Below, in pieces: positions 31,229 through 40,559 of a stretch of 48,281 nucleotides of DNA. This DNA is from Bacteroidota bacterium. GTDB lineage: Bacteria; Bacteroidota; Bacteroidia; Flavobacteriales; Flavobacteriaceae. The translations under genes and the position numbers were made by a program. The stretch is from NCBI GenBank assembly GCA_023434025.1, contig JAEYTL010000013.1, positions 1-48,281 of the forward strand, read 5' to 3'. A model generated the notes under the pieces. That model did no database searches, was not told the origin of the DNA, and saw only the letters and a list, made by a program, of their open reading frames with translations. Each line of letters opens with the position of its first letter. Within the stretch, counting starts at the first letter, position 1.

Positions 31229-31771
31229 ATGAGAAAATTAGCCAATTCTGAACTGGAACGCAAAAACATTGAAGAGTTTAAAAGAGCTCAAAAAACCCCT
31301 ATTATCATTGTACTGGATGACATCCGGAGTCTCCACAACATCGGTTCGGTTTTCAGGACTTCTGATGCTTTTTTGGTTGAAAAAATATATTTGTGCGGCA
31401 TCACAGCTACTCCGCCCCATAAGGAAATTCACAAAACAGCTTTAGGAGCAACCGAAACGGTTGCCTGGGAATACTGTCAAGATGTTCTGACTGTTATTGA
31501 CCGACTGAAAGCAGAAAACATTTCCGTTTTTGCTGTTGAACAAGTGGAAAACTCGGTAATGCTGCACGATTTTGAAGTAGAAAACACCCAAAAATATGCT
31601 TTAATTTTCGGCAATGAAGTAAAAGGTGTTTCGCAACAGGCTATAGAGAAGTGCCATGGTGTAATTGAAATTCCGCAATTAGGCACCAAACATTCACTGA
31701 ACATTTCGGTCAGTACCGGCATTGTGGTTTGGGATATTTTTACAAAGCTTATCGCTTTGGAGGAAAATTAG
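31229..31771 (+). CDS. TrmH/SpoU family RNA 2'-O-methyltransferase
   Basis: A 180-residue SPOUT-fold enzyme that methylates ribose 2'-OH in tRNA or rRNA with SAM. All three family motifs are present: motif 1 DDIRSLHNIGSVFRTSDA with the catalytic Arg, motif 2 ALIFGNEVKGVS, and motif 3 IEIPQLGTKHSLNISVSTGIV, which forms the SAM-binding knot. There is no N-terminal substrate-binding domain, so it is the short TrmH/TrmL-like form. The target nucleotide cannot be predicted. It diverges from mutS. Confidence 0.92.
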   Translation: MRKLANSELERKNIEEFKRAQKTPIIIVLDDIRSLHNIGSVFRTSDAFLVEKIYLCGITATPPHKEIHKTALGATETVAWEYCQDVLTVIDRLKAENISVFAVEQVENSVMLHDFEVENTQKYALIFGNEVKGVSQQAIEKCHGVIEIPQLGTKHSLNISVSTGIVVWDIFTKLIALEEN

Positions 31772-31816
31772 AAATTGTTTTCCCACTCTTTGGTCTCATT
31801 TTCTTACTTTTACAAC

Positions 31817-33952
31817 ATGAACGGATTTTTACCTTTACGCCACATTTTATTAGTTCTGTTTTTATTCTTTGACTGTTATCTATCTCTGACAACCCCAAAA
31901 CTGTCTGCTGACCAAAAAGAAAAAAAGCCTGTGGTTTTAAATGACGCTCCTGTTTTAATTGCCACAGGAAATCAGTTGTATTGTCCGGGCTCGCAAATGA
32001 AAATTGTCACGAGTATGACCATTACTGACCCGGACGATACCGGAATAGATGCGATTTACATTCAGATTTCATCCGGTTATGTAAACGGGCAGGATTTATT
32101 AACCTTAACAGGCACGCATCCGAATATTGTTTTTAACTGGGATGCCCCTACAGGAAAGCTTACACTATCCGGTGCATCAGGACAGGCTGCCTATGTGGAT
32201 TTAATTACGGCTATTGAAAATGTTGTCTTTTCCAATTTTTCAGCCAATCCGTCCGGAACCAGAACCTTTTCCATTACGGTCGGACAAGCAAATTATCTCC
32301 CGTCAAACGGGCATTATTATGAATACGTTCCGAGCTTAGGCATTACCTGGACCAATGCCCGGGCTGCAGCCTCTGTAAGAACGTACTACGGTCTACAAGG
32401 CTACCTGGCTACCATTACCGCTGCTGACGAAGCCCAGCTTTCAGGAGAGCAGGCGGCCGGTGCAGGCTGGATTGGCGGAAGCGATGAAGAAACCGAAGGA
32501 GTCTGGAAGTGGATGACCGGCCCGGAAGCCGGAACCGTGTTCTGGAATGGCGGAACCAACGGCTTTACGCCCAATTATGCCAACTGGAATAATGGCGAGC
32601 CCAACAACCTCAACAATGAAGATTATGCCCACATCACTGCTCCGGGTGTCGGCATTCCCGGCTCCTGGAATGATTTATCCAACGCAGGAGACATCAGCGG
32701 TGATTATCAACCCAAAGGCTACATTGTGGAATATGGCGGAATGCCGGGCGATCCGGTGCTGCAAATTTCAACCAGTACAACCATCACCATCCCAACTATT
32801 ACTTCGTCTGCAGCACAGTCAAGGTGTGGCAACGGATCAGTGACTTTAACCGCCAATGCTTCTGCCGGAATTGTTAAATGGTATGCAAATGCCGCCGGAG
32901 GAACGCCTCTGGCTACCGGAAGCAGCTTCACAACCCCCGCTTTGACACAAACTACCACTTATTATGTTGATGCTTACGACACCAGCTGTACAACCGGCAC
33001 AAGAACAGCTGTAACGGCCACCATCAACCCGATCCCCACGGTCACAATTGCCTCCCCGACCCCGGTTTGCGGAGAAAATTCAGCTGTACTCAACGCAACA
33101 CCGTCGGCGGGAACAATCAACTGGTTTAACGTCCCGACCGGAGGAACCAGTCTGGGAAGCGGAAATACCTTTACCACGCCGGTTCTTTCAGAAGATACCA
33201 CTTTTTACGCAGAGGCTGTCAACAACGGCTGCTCATCCGGAAACAGAATTGCAGTCAATGTAGTCGTTTATGAGCTGCCGGATGTAGAAGACGAAACGGT
33301 TATACTTTGCGAAGGTGCTGTTATTACGTTGAGTGCCGGTATTTCAAATGCCACATATCTCTGGTCAACAGGAGAAAACTCACAGACTATTCAGGTGAAC
33401 AACAATGCTCCTTATTCAGTGACCGTAACATCTCCGGCTCCTGAAAACTGTTCCAAAACAAAGCATTTCAACATTATTCAATATGATATTCCGGTAATTG
33501 AAACCGTTGTTATAAAAGACTCTTCCGTCGAAATAATTGCTTCGGGAAACGGGGAGTATAATTATTCCATCGATGGATTCAATTACCAGGATTCCAATCT
33601 GTTTACGGTTAGCGAAGGCGGATTATACACTGCTTATGTGCGGGAAAAAAACGTTTACTGCGGCTATTCAGACCAGCAAACTTTTGTTGTCATACTGGTT
33701 CCTTCATTCTTCTCTCCCAATGGCGATGGTCACAACGACATTTTCTATTTAAAGGGAATGGAATTTTATCCCAATTCTTCCATCAGCATTTTTAACCGCT
33801 ACGGAAAATTAATCAAACAAGTTATGCCGGGTAATCCGTTTTGGGACGGAACTTTCGGAGGCGAGAAACTTCCGGCCGATGATTATTGGTACGTGTTAAA
33901 AATTGACGACGCCACACCGGAACGAAGGGGTCATTTTTCGCTTCTGCGTTAG
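31817..33952 (+). CDS. secreted C-type-lectin and Ig-like protein with T9SS type B sorting domain
   Basis: A 711-residue exported protein. The N-terminus is a signal peptide (ILLVLFLFFDCYLSL). Residues about 160-310 form a C-type-lectin-like domain (GHYYEYV, WTNARAAASVRTYYGLQGYLATI, AGWIGGSD, NWNNGEPNN, EDYAHI). Two Ig-like modules follow (about 333-405 and 406-486), each with a W-Y/F core and 'T-T-Y/F-Y-x' strand. The last 85 residues are the gliding-motility/CHU_C type B sorting domain (FFSPNGDGHNDIF, ISIFNRYGKLI, FWDGTFGGEKLPADDYWYVL). Type B proteins usually work with a PorP/SprF-like partner, absent here. The frame extends to an ATG at 31775, but 31817 places the signal peptide at the start. 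Confidence 0.88.
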   Translation: MNGFLPLRHILLVLFLFFDCYLSLTTPKLSADQKEKKPVVLNDAPVLIATGNQLYCPGSQMKIVTSMTITDPDDTGIDAIYIQISSGYVNGQDLLTLTGTHPNIVFNWDAPTGKLTLSGASGQAAYVDLITAIENVVFSNFSANPSGTRTFSITVGQANYLPSNGHYYEYVPSLGITWTNARAAASVRTYYGLQGYLATITAADEAQLSGEQAAGAGWIGGSDEETEGVWKWMTGPEAGTVFWNGGTNGFTPNYANWNNGEPNNLNNEDYAHITAPGVGIPGSWNDLSNAGDISGDYQPKGYIVEYGGMPGDPVLQISTSTTITIPTITSSAAQSRCGNGSVTLTANASAGIVKWYANAAGGTPLATGSSFTTPALTQTTTYYVDAYDTSCTTGTRTAVTATINPIPTVTIASPTPVCGENSAVLNATPSAGTINWFNVPTGGTSLGSGNTFTTPVLSEDTTFYAEAVNNGCSSGNRIAVNVVVYELPDVEDETVILCEGAVITLSAGISNATYLWSTGENSQTIQVNNNAPYSVTVTSPAPENCSKTKHFNIIQYDIPVIETVVIKDSSVEIIASGNGEYNYSIDGFNYQDSNLFTVSEGGLYTAYVREKNVYCGYSDQQTFVVILVPSFFSPNGDGHNDIFYLKGMEFYPNSSISIFNRYGKLIKQVMPGNPFWDGTFGGEKLPADDYWYVLKIDDATPERRGHFSLLR

Positions 33953-33953
33953 G

Positions 33954-35090
33954 CTATTGTAATTTTGCCTGGATCTGGTCTAAAATAAAAATATAATCTT
34001 CCTGGTTATTGACAAAATCTTTATCTGAAACATCTATGATCAGCACGTTCAGATTACTGGTCTGCGTTTTGATAAAATCCAAATACCCCTGGTTAATTTT
34101 TTCCAGGTATTCTGCCGGTATCTGCATTTCATAACTTCTGCCTCTTTTTTTGATGTTGGCTAAAAGCTGTTCGGTATTTTGATACAAATAAACATATAAA
34201 TCCGGCTTGGGCATCTCTTTGTGAATTATATCAAACATGGTTTTATACAACCTAAATTCATCGTCGGCCAGTGTTACTTTGGCAAAAATCAACGATTTAA
34301 AAATATGATAATCCGCCACAACAAAGTCTTTGAACAAATCAAACTGAGCCAGATCATCGGATAATTGCTGGTATCTGTCTGCCAGAAAAGACATCTCCAA
34401 CGGAAAAGCATACCGGTTTTGGTCTTCATAAAACTTAGGCAGAAAAGGGTTATCGGCAAACCGTTCCAGTACCAGTTTAGCGTTGAAATCTTCAGATATT
34501 TTGGTGGACAGTGTTGTTTTTCCTGCACCGATATTTCCTTCGATGGCAATATAATTATACTGCTGCAGGTTTATTTTTGTTACCGGAGCAACTAATTTCT
34601 GTATTACCTTACACTGGCTTTTATCTTCTGCCAGCTGAACCAGTTCCGGTAAATATTTTTGCAAAATAGGATGTCGCCAGTCTAAATTCAAATCCCGCAT
34701 GGGTAAGAGCACAAACTTTCTGTTCTGCATGTGCGGGTGGGGAATCTTTAATTTAGCAGTATTTATGATATCTTCATTGTAAGCAATAACATCAATATCA
34801 ATTATCCTGGACTCATATCCATCTTCATTGTTTCGGGTTCGCCCCAACCTGGTTTCGAGTTGCAAAACTTCTTCTAAAATCTGTTCTGCTTTCTTTGTTG
34901 TTTGCAAAACTAAAGCACAATTAAAGAACGGTTCACCCTGAAAACCCCATGAAGGCGTTTCATACAATGCAGAAATATTAACCACGGTAGCAATGGTCCG
35001 GTGCAGGGCATCAACAGCCAACCGAATGTTTTCCAGACGGTTACCTAAATTGCTTCCCAACGACAAAATAACTTGGCTTTGATAATTCAT
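33954..35090 (-). CDS. folK: fused 2-amino-4-hydroxy-6-hydroxymethyldihydropteridine pyrophosphokinase (FolK) and deoxynucleoside kinase
   Basis: A 378-residue two-domain protein. Residues 1-165 are FolK: LSLGSNLGNR, ETPSWGFQGEPFFNCAL and RTRNNEDGYESRIIDIDVIAY, which carry the pterin- and ATP/Mg-binding residues. This half pyrophosphorylates the pterin precursor in folate synthesis. Residues 178-378 are a deoxynucleoside kinase: P-loop EGNIGAGKT (184-192), ERFADNPFLPKFY, and the RGRSYE lid, close to deoxyadenosine/deoxyguanosine kinases that salvage DNA precursors. The link between domains is short. Its stop codon lies one base from the stop of the convergent lectin gene. The gene diverges from sppA. 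Confidence 0.93.
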   Translation of the reverse strand: MNYQSQVILSLGSNLGNRLENIRLAVDALHRTIATVVNISALYETPSWGFQGEPFFNCALVLQTTKKAEQILEEVLQLETRLGRTRNNEDGYESRIIDIDVIAYNEDIINTAKLKIPHPHMQNRKFVLLPMRDLNLDWRHPILQKYLPELVQLAEDKSQCKVIQKLVAPVTKINLQQYNYIAIEGNIGAGKTTLSTKISEDFNAKLVLERFADNPFLPKFYEDQNRYAFPLEMSFLADRYQQLSDDLAQFDLFKDFVVADYHIFKSLIFAKVTLADDEFRLYKTMFDIIHKEMPKPDLYVYLYQNTEQLLANIKKRGRSYEMQIPAEYLEKINQGYLDFIKTQTSNLNVLIIDVSDKDFVNNQEDYIFILDQIQAKLQ

Positions 35091-35128
35091 AGAAAAGCAA
35101 AATAAGTAAAACTATTTCAGAAATAAAG

Positions 35129-35136
35129 TATCTTTG
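35129..35136 (+). promoter_or_regulatory. possible -7 element for sppA
   Basis: TATCTTTG matches TAnnTTTG on the plus strand; the leader to the sppA ATG would be about 110 bases. No clear -33 TTG. Confidence 0.4.
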
Positions 35137-35249
35137 CCAGCCATGTTAATAAGTTTCCGGAATTATGAATTACTTTAAAGACAAAGTGTAACATAATACC
35201 ATGGAAGACTACTAATTAGTTAAATTAATATTTATTAAAAAGCGTACAA

Positions 35250-37019
35250 ATGAAATTTTTAGGAAATGTATTAGCCACTATCATAGGATTATTTGTTTTT
35301 TTTATGATCCTGTTTTTTGGCTTAATGATTGTGGGGGCTATTGCCGGCAGTGGTTCTGACGTTGCAAAAGTAGAGTCAAACTCCGTATTGGTGTTAGATA
35401 TGGAAAATGTTTCGTTAGACTATACCGGAAAATTCACTGATCCCTGGGTAACCATGCTTTCTGAAGAAGTATCGGTGGGATTAATTGATGTGCTGAACGC
35501 TGTTGAAAATGCCAAAACAGATGACAAAATCAAAGGAATTTCTATTTTAAACAGCAACAGCCGTTTAGGATTGGCTCAATCGAAATCCTTAAGAGATAAA
35601 TTACTTGATTTTAAAAAATCAGGGAAGTTTGTTGTTTCTTATGCCAATTATTTCACACAAAAAGAATACTACATCAACTCGATTGCCGATACGATTTACA
35701 TGAACCCGGTGGGGGAAATGGAGTTCAAAGGACTTTCATCCGAGATTATGTTTTTTAAAGACATTCAGGAAAAAACAGGCGTTAAAATGGAAGTCATCCG
35801 TCACGGAAAATATAAGAGTGCGGTAGAACCGTTTCTGGAAAATGAAATGAGCGAAGCAAACCGGGAACAAATGACCGCTTTGTTAAACTCTGCCTGGAGC
35901 TCAATTGCAGACGATATTTCCAAAAGCCGGAATATACCGGTAGATTCGTTAAACAGCATTGCCAATAAGTTGGCGGCCAGAACTCCGGAAATGGCAAAAG
36001 CAAAAAACCTGATTGATAAAATCGGTTATGAAGACCAATACCACGACGGAATAAAAAAGGCTCTGAATGTAAAAAAGGAGGATGATTACAAAAGTATCGC
36101 CATCATGGATTATGCCAAAAACGTAGCTAAAACCCCTCAAAAAGCTGATACTAAAGACAAAATTGCCATTATTTATGCCCAAGGTGAAATCCTGGGTGGC
36201 GACGGCGATGTTGTAATCATTGGCGAAGGAGCCATGCGAAAATCATTACAGGAAGCCCGAAAAGACGAAAAAGTAAAAGCCATTGTTATCCGGGTGGATA
36301 GCCCTGGCGGAAGTGCCTTGACCTCTGAATTGATCTGGAGAGAAATTGAACTGACCAAAAAAGTAAAACCAGTGGTTGTTTCAATGGGTAATTTAGCCGC
36401 TTCAGGCGGTTATTATATAGCCTGCAATGCCAATAAAATTTTTGCGGAACCTAGCACAATTACCGGCTCGATTGGCGTTTTTGGTGTACTGCCCAACATG
36501 ACTGAACTATCTAAAAAAATAGGAATCAATACTTCTCAGGTAAAAACACACGACCATGCAATAGGCTATAGTCCGTTTAAACCGATTGATGATAAATTCA
36601 AAGAAGTTACCACCGAATCGGTAGAAAACATTTATACTATTTTTGTAAACCGTGTAGCCGCCGGACGAAAAATGACTTTTGAACAAGTAGATGCCATTGC
36701 CCAAGGTCGTGTCTGGACAGGAACGGAAGCTTTGCAGATTGGTCTGGTGGATAAATTAGGTGGTTTAGATTCAGCGTTGAAAGAAGCAGCTTCTATGGCC
36801 AAAATCAAAACATTCAAAACGGTGAATTATCCGGAATTTGACAAAACACTCATGCAGTTTTTAAGCGACCGCAACGGTATTCCGTTTGCCAAATCAAAAG
36901 AAACACTGATTAAAGAAGAACTTGGTGAAGAAGCCTATCAGACATTACAGCATATAAAGCGGGTTTCTGCAAGAAGCGGCATTCAAACCCTGATGCCTTT
37001 TGAGCTTAAAATTCAATAA
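35250..37019 (+). CDS. sppA: signal peptide peptidase SppA, long (67K) type
   Basis: A 589-residue membrane-anchored serine protease with two ClpP/crotonase-like halves, cutting leftover signal peptides in the membrane. An N-terminal helix (about residues 8-33) anchors it. The catalytic lysine is K189 in RHGKYKSAVEPF and the serine S385 in SMGNLAASGGYY, the same split Lys/Ser dyad as in E. coli SppA. SPGGSALTS and TITGSIGVFG complete the family signature. Single gene with a strong terminator. Confidence 0.95.
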   Translation: MKFLGNVLATIIGLFVFFMILFFGLMIVGAIAGSGSDVAKVESNSVLVLDMENVSLDYTGKFTDPWVTMLSEEVSVGLIDVLNAVENAKTDDKIKGISILNSNSRLGLAQSKSLRDKLLDFKKSGKFVVSYANYFTQKEYYINSIADTIYMNPVGEMEFKGLSSEIMFFKDIQEKTGVKMEVIRHGKYKSAVEPFLENEMSEANREQMTALLNSAWSSIADDISKSRNIPVDSLNSIANKLAARTPEMAKAKNLIDKIGYEDQYHDGIKKALNVKKEDDYKSIAIMDYAKNVAKTPQKADTKDKIAIIYAQGEILGGDGDVVIIGEGAMRKSLQEARKDEKVKAIVIRVDSPGGSALTSELIWREIELTKKVKPVVVSMGNLAASGGYYIACNANKIFAEPSTITGSIGVFGVLPNMTELSKKIGINTSQVKTHDHAIGYSPFKPIDDKFKEVTTESVENIYTIFVNRVAAGRKMTFEQVDAIAQGRVWTGTEALQIGLVDKLGGLDSALKEAASMAKIKTFKTVNYPEFDKTLMQFLSDRNGIPFAKSKETLIKEELGEEAYQTLQHIKRVSARSGIQTLMPFELKIQ

Positions 37020-37026
37020 CATAAAG

Positions 37027-37063
37027 AACCTGACAGCCATTAAAACCTGTCAGGTTTTTTTAA
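37027..37063 (+). terminator. intrinsic terminator after sppA
   Basis: AACCTGACAG (37027-37036) pairs with CTGTCAGGTT (37047-37056) and is followed by TTTTTT. Confidence 0.93.
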
Positions 37064-37095
37064 TTTTGTTAACAACTGTTTCCTCGTTAATTTGC

Positions 37096-37103
37096 TACTT
37101 TTG
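37096..37103 (+). promoter_or_regulatory. -7 element for the queuosine-precursor transporter gene
   Basis: TACTTTTG matches TAnnTTTG and ends 11 bases before the TTG start codon at 37115, predicting a leader of only a few bases. Confidence 0.5.
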
Positions 37104-37114
37104 TTAAAAAAAAG

Positions 37115-37804
37115 TTGGAAGCAAAAGACAAGTTGTTTGCCTATAAAATTTATTTCACCCTGGGAGCCTTGTTTATTGCTTCACTGGTTGTATCAAATTT
37201 AATTTTTCAGAAATTTTTTTACTGGGATTTTTTCGGAATTTACCGGTTTGAAATTTCGGTAGGGATTCTGCCTTACCCTATCACCTTTTTAATCACAGAC
37301 ATTATCTCGGAAATTTACGGAAAGAAAATGGCCAATCAGGTAGTTACCACGGGTATTTTTGCCTCAGTATTCTCATTGCTGATTGTTTATGTGGCCAACG
37401 CTGCCCCGGCAATAGAAAGTTCTCCGGTGAACAATGAACTTTTTTCGATTGTTTTCGGGCAAACGGCTCTGGCTGTTTTAGCCTCGATGATCGCTTACCT
37501 GGCAGCACAATACATCGATATTTATATCTTTCACTTCTGGAAAAAAATAACAAAAGGAAAAATGCTGTGGGTGAGAAACAACTTCTCTACCTTTACATCA
37601 CAGTTTGTAGATACATTTGCGGTATTATTTTTGCTGTGTAGTTTTAACATATTGAGCTGGGATTTGTTTCCCGGACTATTACTGAGCGGTTTCCTGTTTA
37701 AAGTACTGATTGCAGTTTTAGATACGCCCGTTCTGTATGTTGTGGTCTATTATTTTCAAAAACGATTTAATCTGGCTCGCGGCGAAGAACTGAACTTAGA
37801 TTAA
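37115..37804 (+). CDS. queuosine precursor transporter (YhhQ/VUT family)
   Basis: A 229-residue integral membrane protein with about six helices. The family signature FEISVGILPYPITFLITDIISEIYGKK (about residues 46-72) is clear, as is QYIDIYIFHFWKKITKGKMLWVRNNFSTFTSQFVDT in the second half. Members import queuosine precursors (preQ0/preQ1) for tRNA modification. The start is TTG at 37115: no ATG or GTG occurs in frame before the first membrane segment, and a promoter element sits just upstream. No queuosine biosynthesis genes are seen nearby. Confidence 0.9.
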   Translation: MEAKDKLFAYKIYFTLGALFIASLVVSNLIFQKFFYWDFFGIYRFEISVGILPYPITFLITDIISEIYGKKMANQVVTTGIFASVFSLLIVYVANAAPAIESSPVNNELFSIVFGQTALAVLASMIAYLAAQYIDIYIFHFWKKITKGKMLWVRNNFSTFTSQFVDTFAVLFLLCSFNILSWDLFPGLLLSGFLFKVLIAVLDTPVLYVVVYYFQKRFNLARGEELNLD

Positions 37805-37881
37805 ATCAGAAAAACCTATCCCGCAACAGTTACAGAATCAGACACGGTTACTCATTCGCTCCAAATAAAAAATACATAATT

Positions 37882-40491
37882 ATGATAAAGAAAATTTTAA
37901 AAGGATTAGGAATATTTTTGCTGGTAGTTATCATTGCTTTGGCTGCTGCACCGTTTTTATTTAAAGACAAGATCAAGGCTTTAGTGCTAAAATCGATTAA
38001 CGAAAACGTAGAAGCTCACGTAGCATTTGAAGAGGTGAGCTTAAGTTTGTTCAAGAGTTTTCCGCGTGCCAACGTTACGATAGACAAGTTAAGCATTATC
38101 AACAAAGCTCCGTTTGAAGGCGATACGCTTTTTTATTCAGGAGAACTGAACCTGAAAATGTCGGTAAAAGAATTATTCAAATCGGAAGGGGAAGCGATGG
38201 AATTAGAGTCGTTTTCGAGCAAAGACGGAATAGTAAACATTATTATTAACAAAGACGGCATTGGAAATTTTGATATTGCCATGAAAGACGATAAAGAAGA
38301 AAAACCTTCGGACAGCAAGCCTTTTGCATTGAATATCCAGGGTTATTCGATTGAAAATTTAAAGTTTGTTTATTTTGATGAAAGTTCAAAAATCAAAATG
38401 GTTGTTGATAAAATTAATCACACCGGAACAGGAAATTTTGCTGCTTCTAAATTGGATTTAAACACCAAAACAAATGCTTTGTTGAGTTTAGATATGGATA
38501 AAACCAACTACATGAAGGATGTTTCTCTTGCGTTGGATGCGGTTCTAGGTATTGATTTGGAAAACAGCAAATATGAATTTAAAGATAACGAAGCTTTAAT
38601 TAACCAATTGCCATTAAAATTTGCAGGCTTTATTCAGTTAGTGGAAGCCGGACAGCAATATGATTTAACGTTTAATACGCCTACCTCATCGTTTAAAAAC
38701 TTTTTAGGATTGGTTCCGTCAGCTTATAAAGGTGATTTAGACAAAATTCAGACCACCGGCGATTTTACGGTTACCGGATTTGCAAAAGGATTGCTCTCTG
38801 AAACCACTATTCCGAAGTTTAATTTAGAAATTGCATCAAACAATGCTTCGTTTAAATTTCCTGATTTACCTAAAAAAGTGGAAAACATCGTTATTGATAC
38901 CAAAATTAAAAACGAAACCGGTTTAATGAACGACACCTACGTGAACATCGATAATTTGTCGTTTAAAATTGACCAAGATATTTTTAATGCAAAGGCAAAT
39001 ATTAGAAATGTGTCTGAAAATCCGTTAGTTGATGCCGCTTTGAAAGGAGCAATTAATTTAGGAAACCTTGGTAAAGCCTATCCAATTAAGTTAGACACGC
39101 CACTTTCGGGTATTTTGAAAGCCGATGTAACGACGAAATTTGATATGCAATCGGTGGAAAAAGAACAATACCAAAACATTCACAATGCCGGTTTGGTAAG
39201 CATTACCGGTTTTAAATATACCGATGAAAACGGCAAGGGAATGGATATCAGCGAAGCTGTGGTTCAGTTTAACCCGAGCACATTGAACTTACAGAAATTT
39301 GCTGCCAAAACCGGGAAAAGCGATATTAATGTAAATGGGGTTTTGGAAAATTTCTATGGTTATATGTTTAACAACCAGAATTTGAAAGGAAACTTCAACA
39401 TGAGCTCTAATCAGCTGGCTGTAAGCGATTTTATGACCACCGAAGAACCTGCAAAAGGAAATGAAAAACCAGGCGAAGCAATGAAAATACCCGCTTTTCT
39501 GGATTGTACACTAACCGCTAAAGCCAATACGGTTTTGTATGATAATCTGACACTGAAAGACGTTTCCGGAAAAGTGATTATTAAGGATGAAAAAGTAACG
39601 TTGGAAAATGTGAAAACAAACATTTTTGGCGGTATGATTGGTTTAAACGGGAATGTTTCCACCAAAACAAAGGTACCCACTTTTGCCATGAACCTGGATT
39701 TGAATACGGTGAACATCAGTGAAACATTCACTCAACTGGATATGATGAAAAGCATTGCCCCGATTGCTAATATAATCAATGGTAAACTGAACTCAACCAT
39801 TAAACTTTCGGGTAATCTGGATGCCAAAGAGATGACTCCCGATTTAAAATCACTTTCCGGTGATTTAGTTGGTCAGTTGCTATCTACTACCGTCAATGCT
39901 TCCAACTCAACTTTACTCAGTGCATTAGACAGTCAGGTTAGTTTTATTGATCTGAAAAAAGTAAATCTGAATGACTTAAAAACCCATTTATCATTTGAAA
40001 ACGGTAAAGTAAACGTCAAACCGTTTGACATCAAGTACCAGGATATCACGTTGCAGGTAGGCGGAACGCATGGTTTTGACCAAACGATGAATTACAACGT
40101 AAAATTTGATGTTCCGGCCAAATATTTAGGAAAAGAAGCCAATGACCTGATTGCAAAATTATCTCCGGCCGATGCGGCTAAAATTGAAAACATTCCGGTT
40201 ACCGCTGTTTTAGGTGGAAATTTTTCCAAACCAACGATATCAACCGACATGAAACAAGCCACTACGGCTTTGGTAAATCAATTGGTAGAATACCAGAAAC
40301 AAAAATTAATCAACCAGGGAACTTCCGCCTTAGGTAATTTACTGAACCCGAACAAAAACCCAAGCGACACTGCCAAAACTGCAACTCCGGCTACAAAAGA
40401 GGAAGTAAAGACCAAAACGGAAGAAGCAGTAAAAGACAAGGTAAAGGAAGGCCTGAACAGTTTATTTAACAATAAGAAGAAAAAAGAATAA
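37882..40491 (+). CDS. AsmA family protein
   Basis: An 869-residue protein with an N-terminal membrane helix (about residues 8-27, LGIFLLVVIIALAAAPFLF) and a long beta-rich body. The start (VSLSLFKSFPRANVTIDKLSI) and the C-terminal region (LSGDLVGQLLSTTV, then FENGKVNVKPFDIKYQDITLQVGGTHGFDQTMNYNVKFDVP) match AsmA-like proteins of Bacteroidota. Such proteins form bridges in the periplasm thought to carry phospholipids to the outer membrane. The last 60 residues are Lys/Ala/Thr-rich (ATPATKEEVKTKTEEAVKDK) and probably disordered. It stands alone and ends at a strong terminator. Confidence 0.9.
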   Translation: MIKKILKGLGIFLLVVIIALAAAPFLFKDKIKALVLKSINENVEAHVAFEEVSLSLFKSFPRANVTIDKLSIINKAPFEGDTLFYSGELNLKMSVKELFKSEGEAMELESFSSKDGIVNIIINKDGIGNFDIAMKDDKEEKPSDSKPFALNIQGYSIENLKFVYFDESSKIKMVVDKINHTGTGNFAASKLDLNTKTNALLSLDMDKTNYMKDVSLALDAVLGIDLENSKYEFKDNEALINQLPLKFAGFIQLVEAGQQYDLTFNTPTSSFKNFLGLVPSAYKGDLDKIQTTGDFTVTGFAKGLLSETTIPKFNLEIASNNASFKFPDLPKKVENIVIDTKIKNETGLMNDTYVNIDNLSFKIDQDIFNAKANIRNVSENPLVDAALKGAINLGNLGKAYPIKLDTPLSGILKADVTTKFDMQSVEKEQYQNIHNAGLVSITGFKYTDENGKGMDISEAVVQFNPSTLNLQKFAAKTGKSDINVNGVLENFYGYMFNNQNLKGNFNMSSNQLAVSDFMTTEEPAKGNEKPGEAMKIPAFLDCTLTAKANTVLYDNLTLKDVSGKVIIKDEKVTLENVKTNIFGGMIGLNGNVSTKTKVPTFAMNLDLNTVNISETFTQLDMMKSIAPIANIINGKLNSTIKLSGNLDAKEMTPDLKSLSGDLVGQLLSTTVNASNSTLLSALDSQVSFIDLKKVNLNDLKTHLSFENGKVNVKPFDIKYQDITLQVGGTHGFDQTMNYNVKFDVPAKYLGKEANDLIAKLSPADAAKIENIPVTAVLGGNFSKPTISTDMKQATTALVNQLVEYQKQKLINQGTSALGNLLNPNKNPSDTAKTATPATKEEVKTKTEEAVKDKVKEGLNSLFNNKKKKE

Positions 40492-40499
40492 AAAAAGAG

Positions 40500-40536
40500 C
40501 CCCGGATTGAAACGTGCAATCCGGGGTTTTCTTTTA
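40500..40536. terminator. terminator between convergent AsmA and YceI-like genes
   Basis: CCCCGGATTG (40500-40509) pairs with CAATCCGGGG (40517-40526), followed by TTTTCTTTT on the plus strand and preceded by an A-run, so it may act in both directions. Confidence 0.9.
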
Positions 40537-40559
40537 TCGAAACTAAATAACTAACTCTA

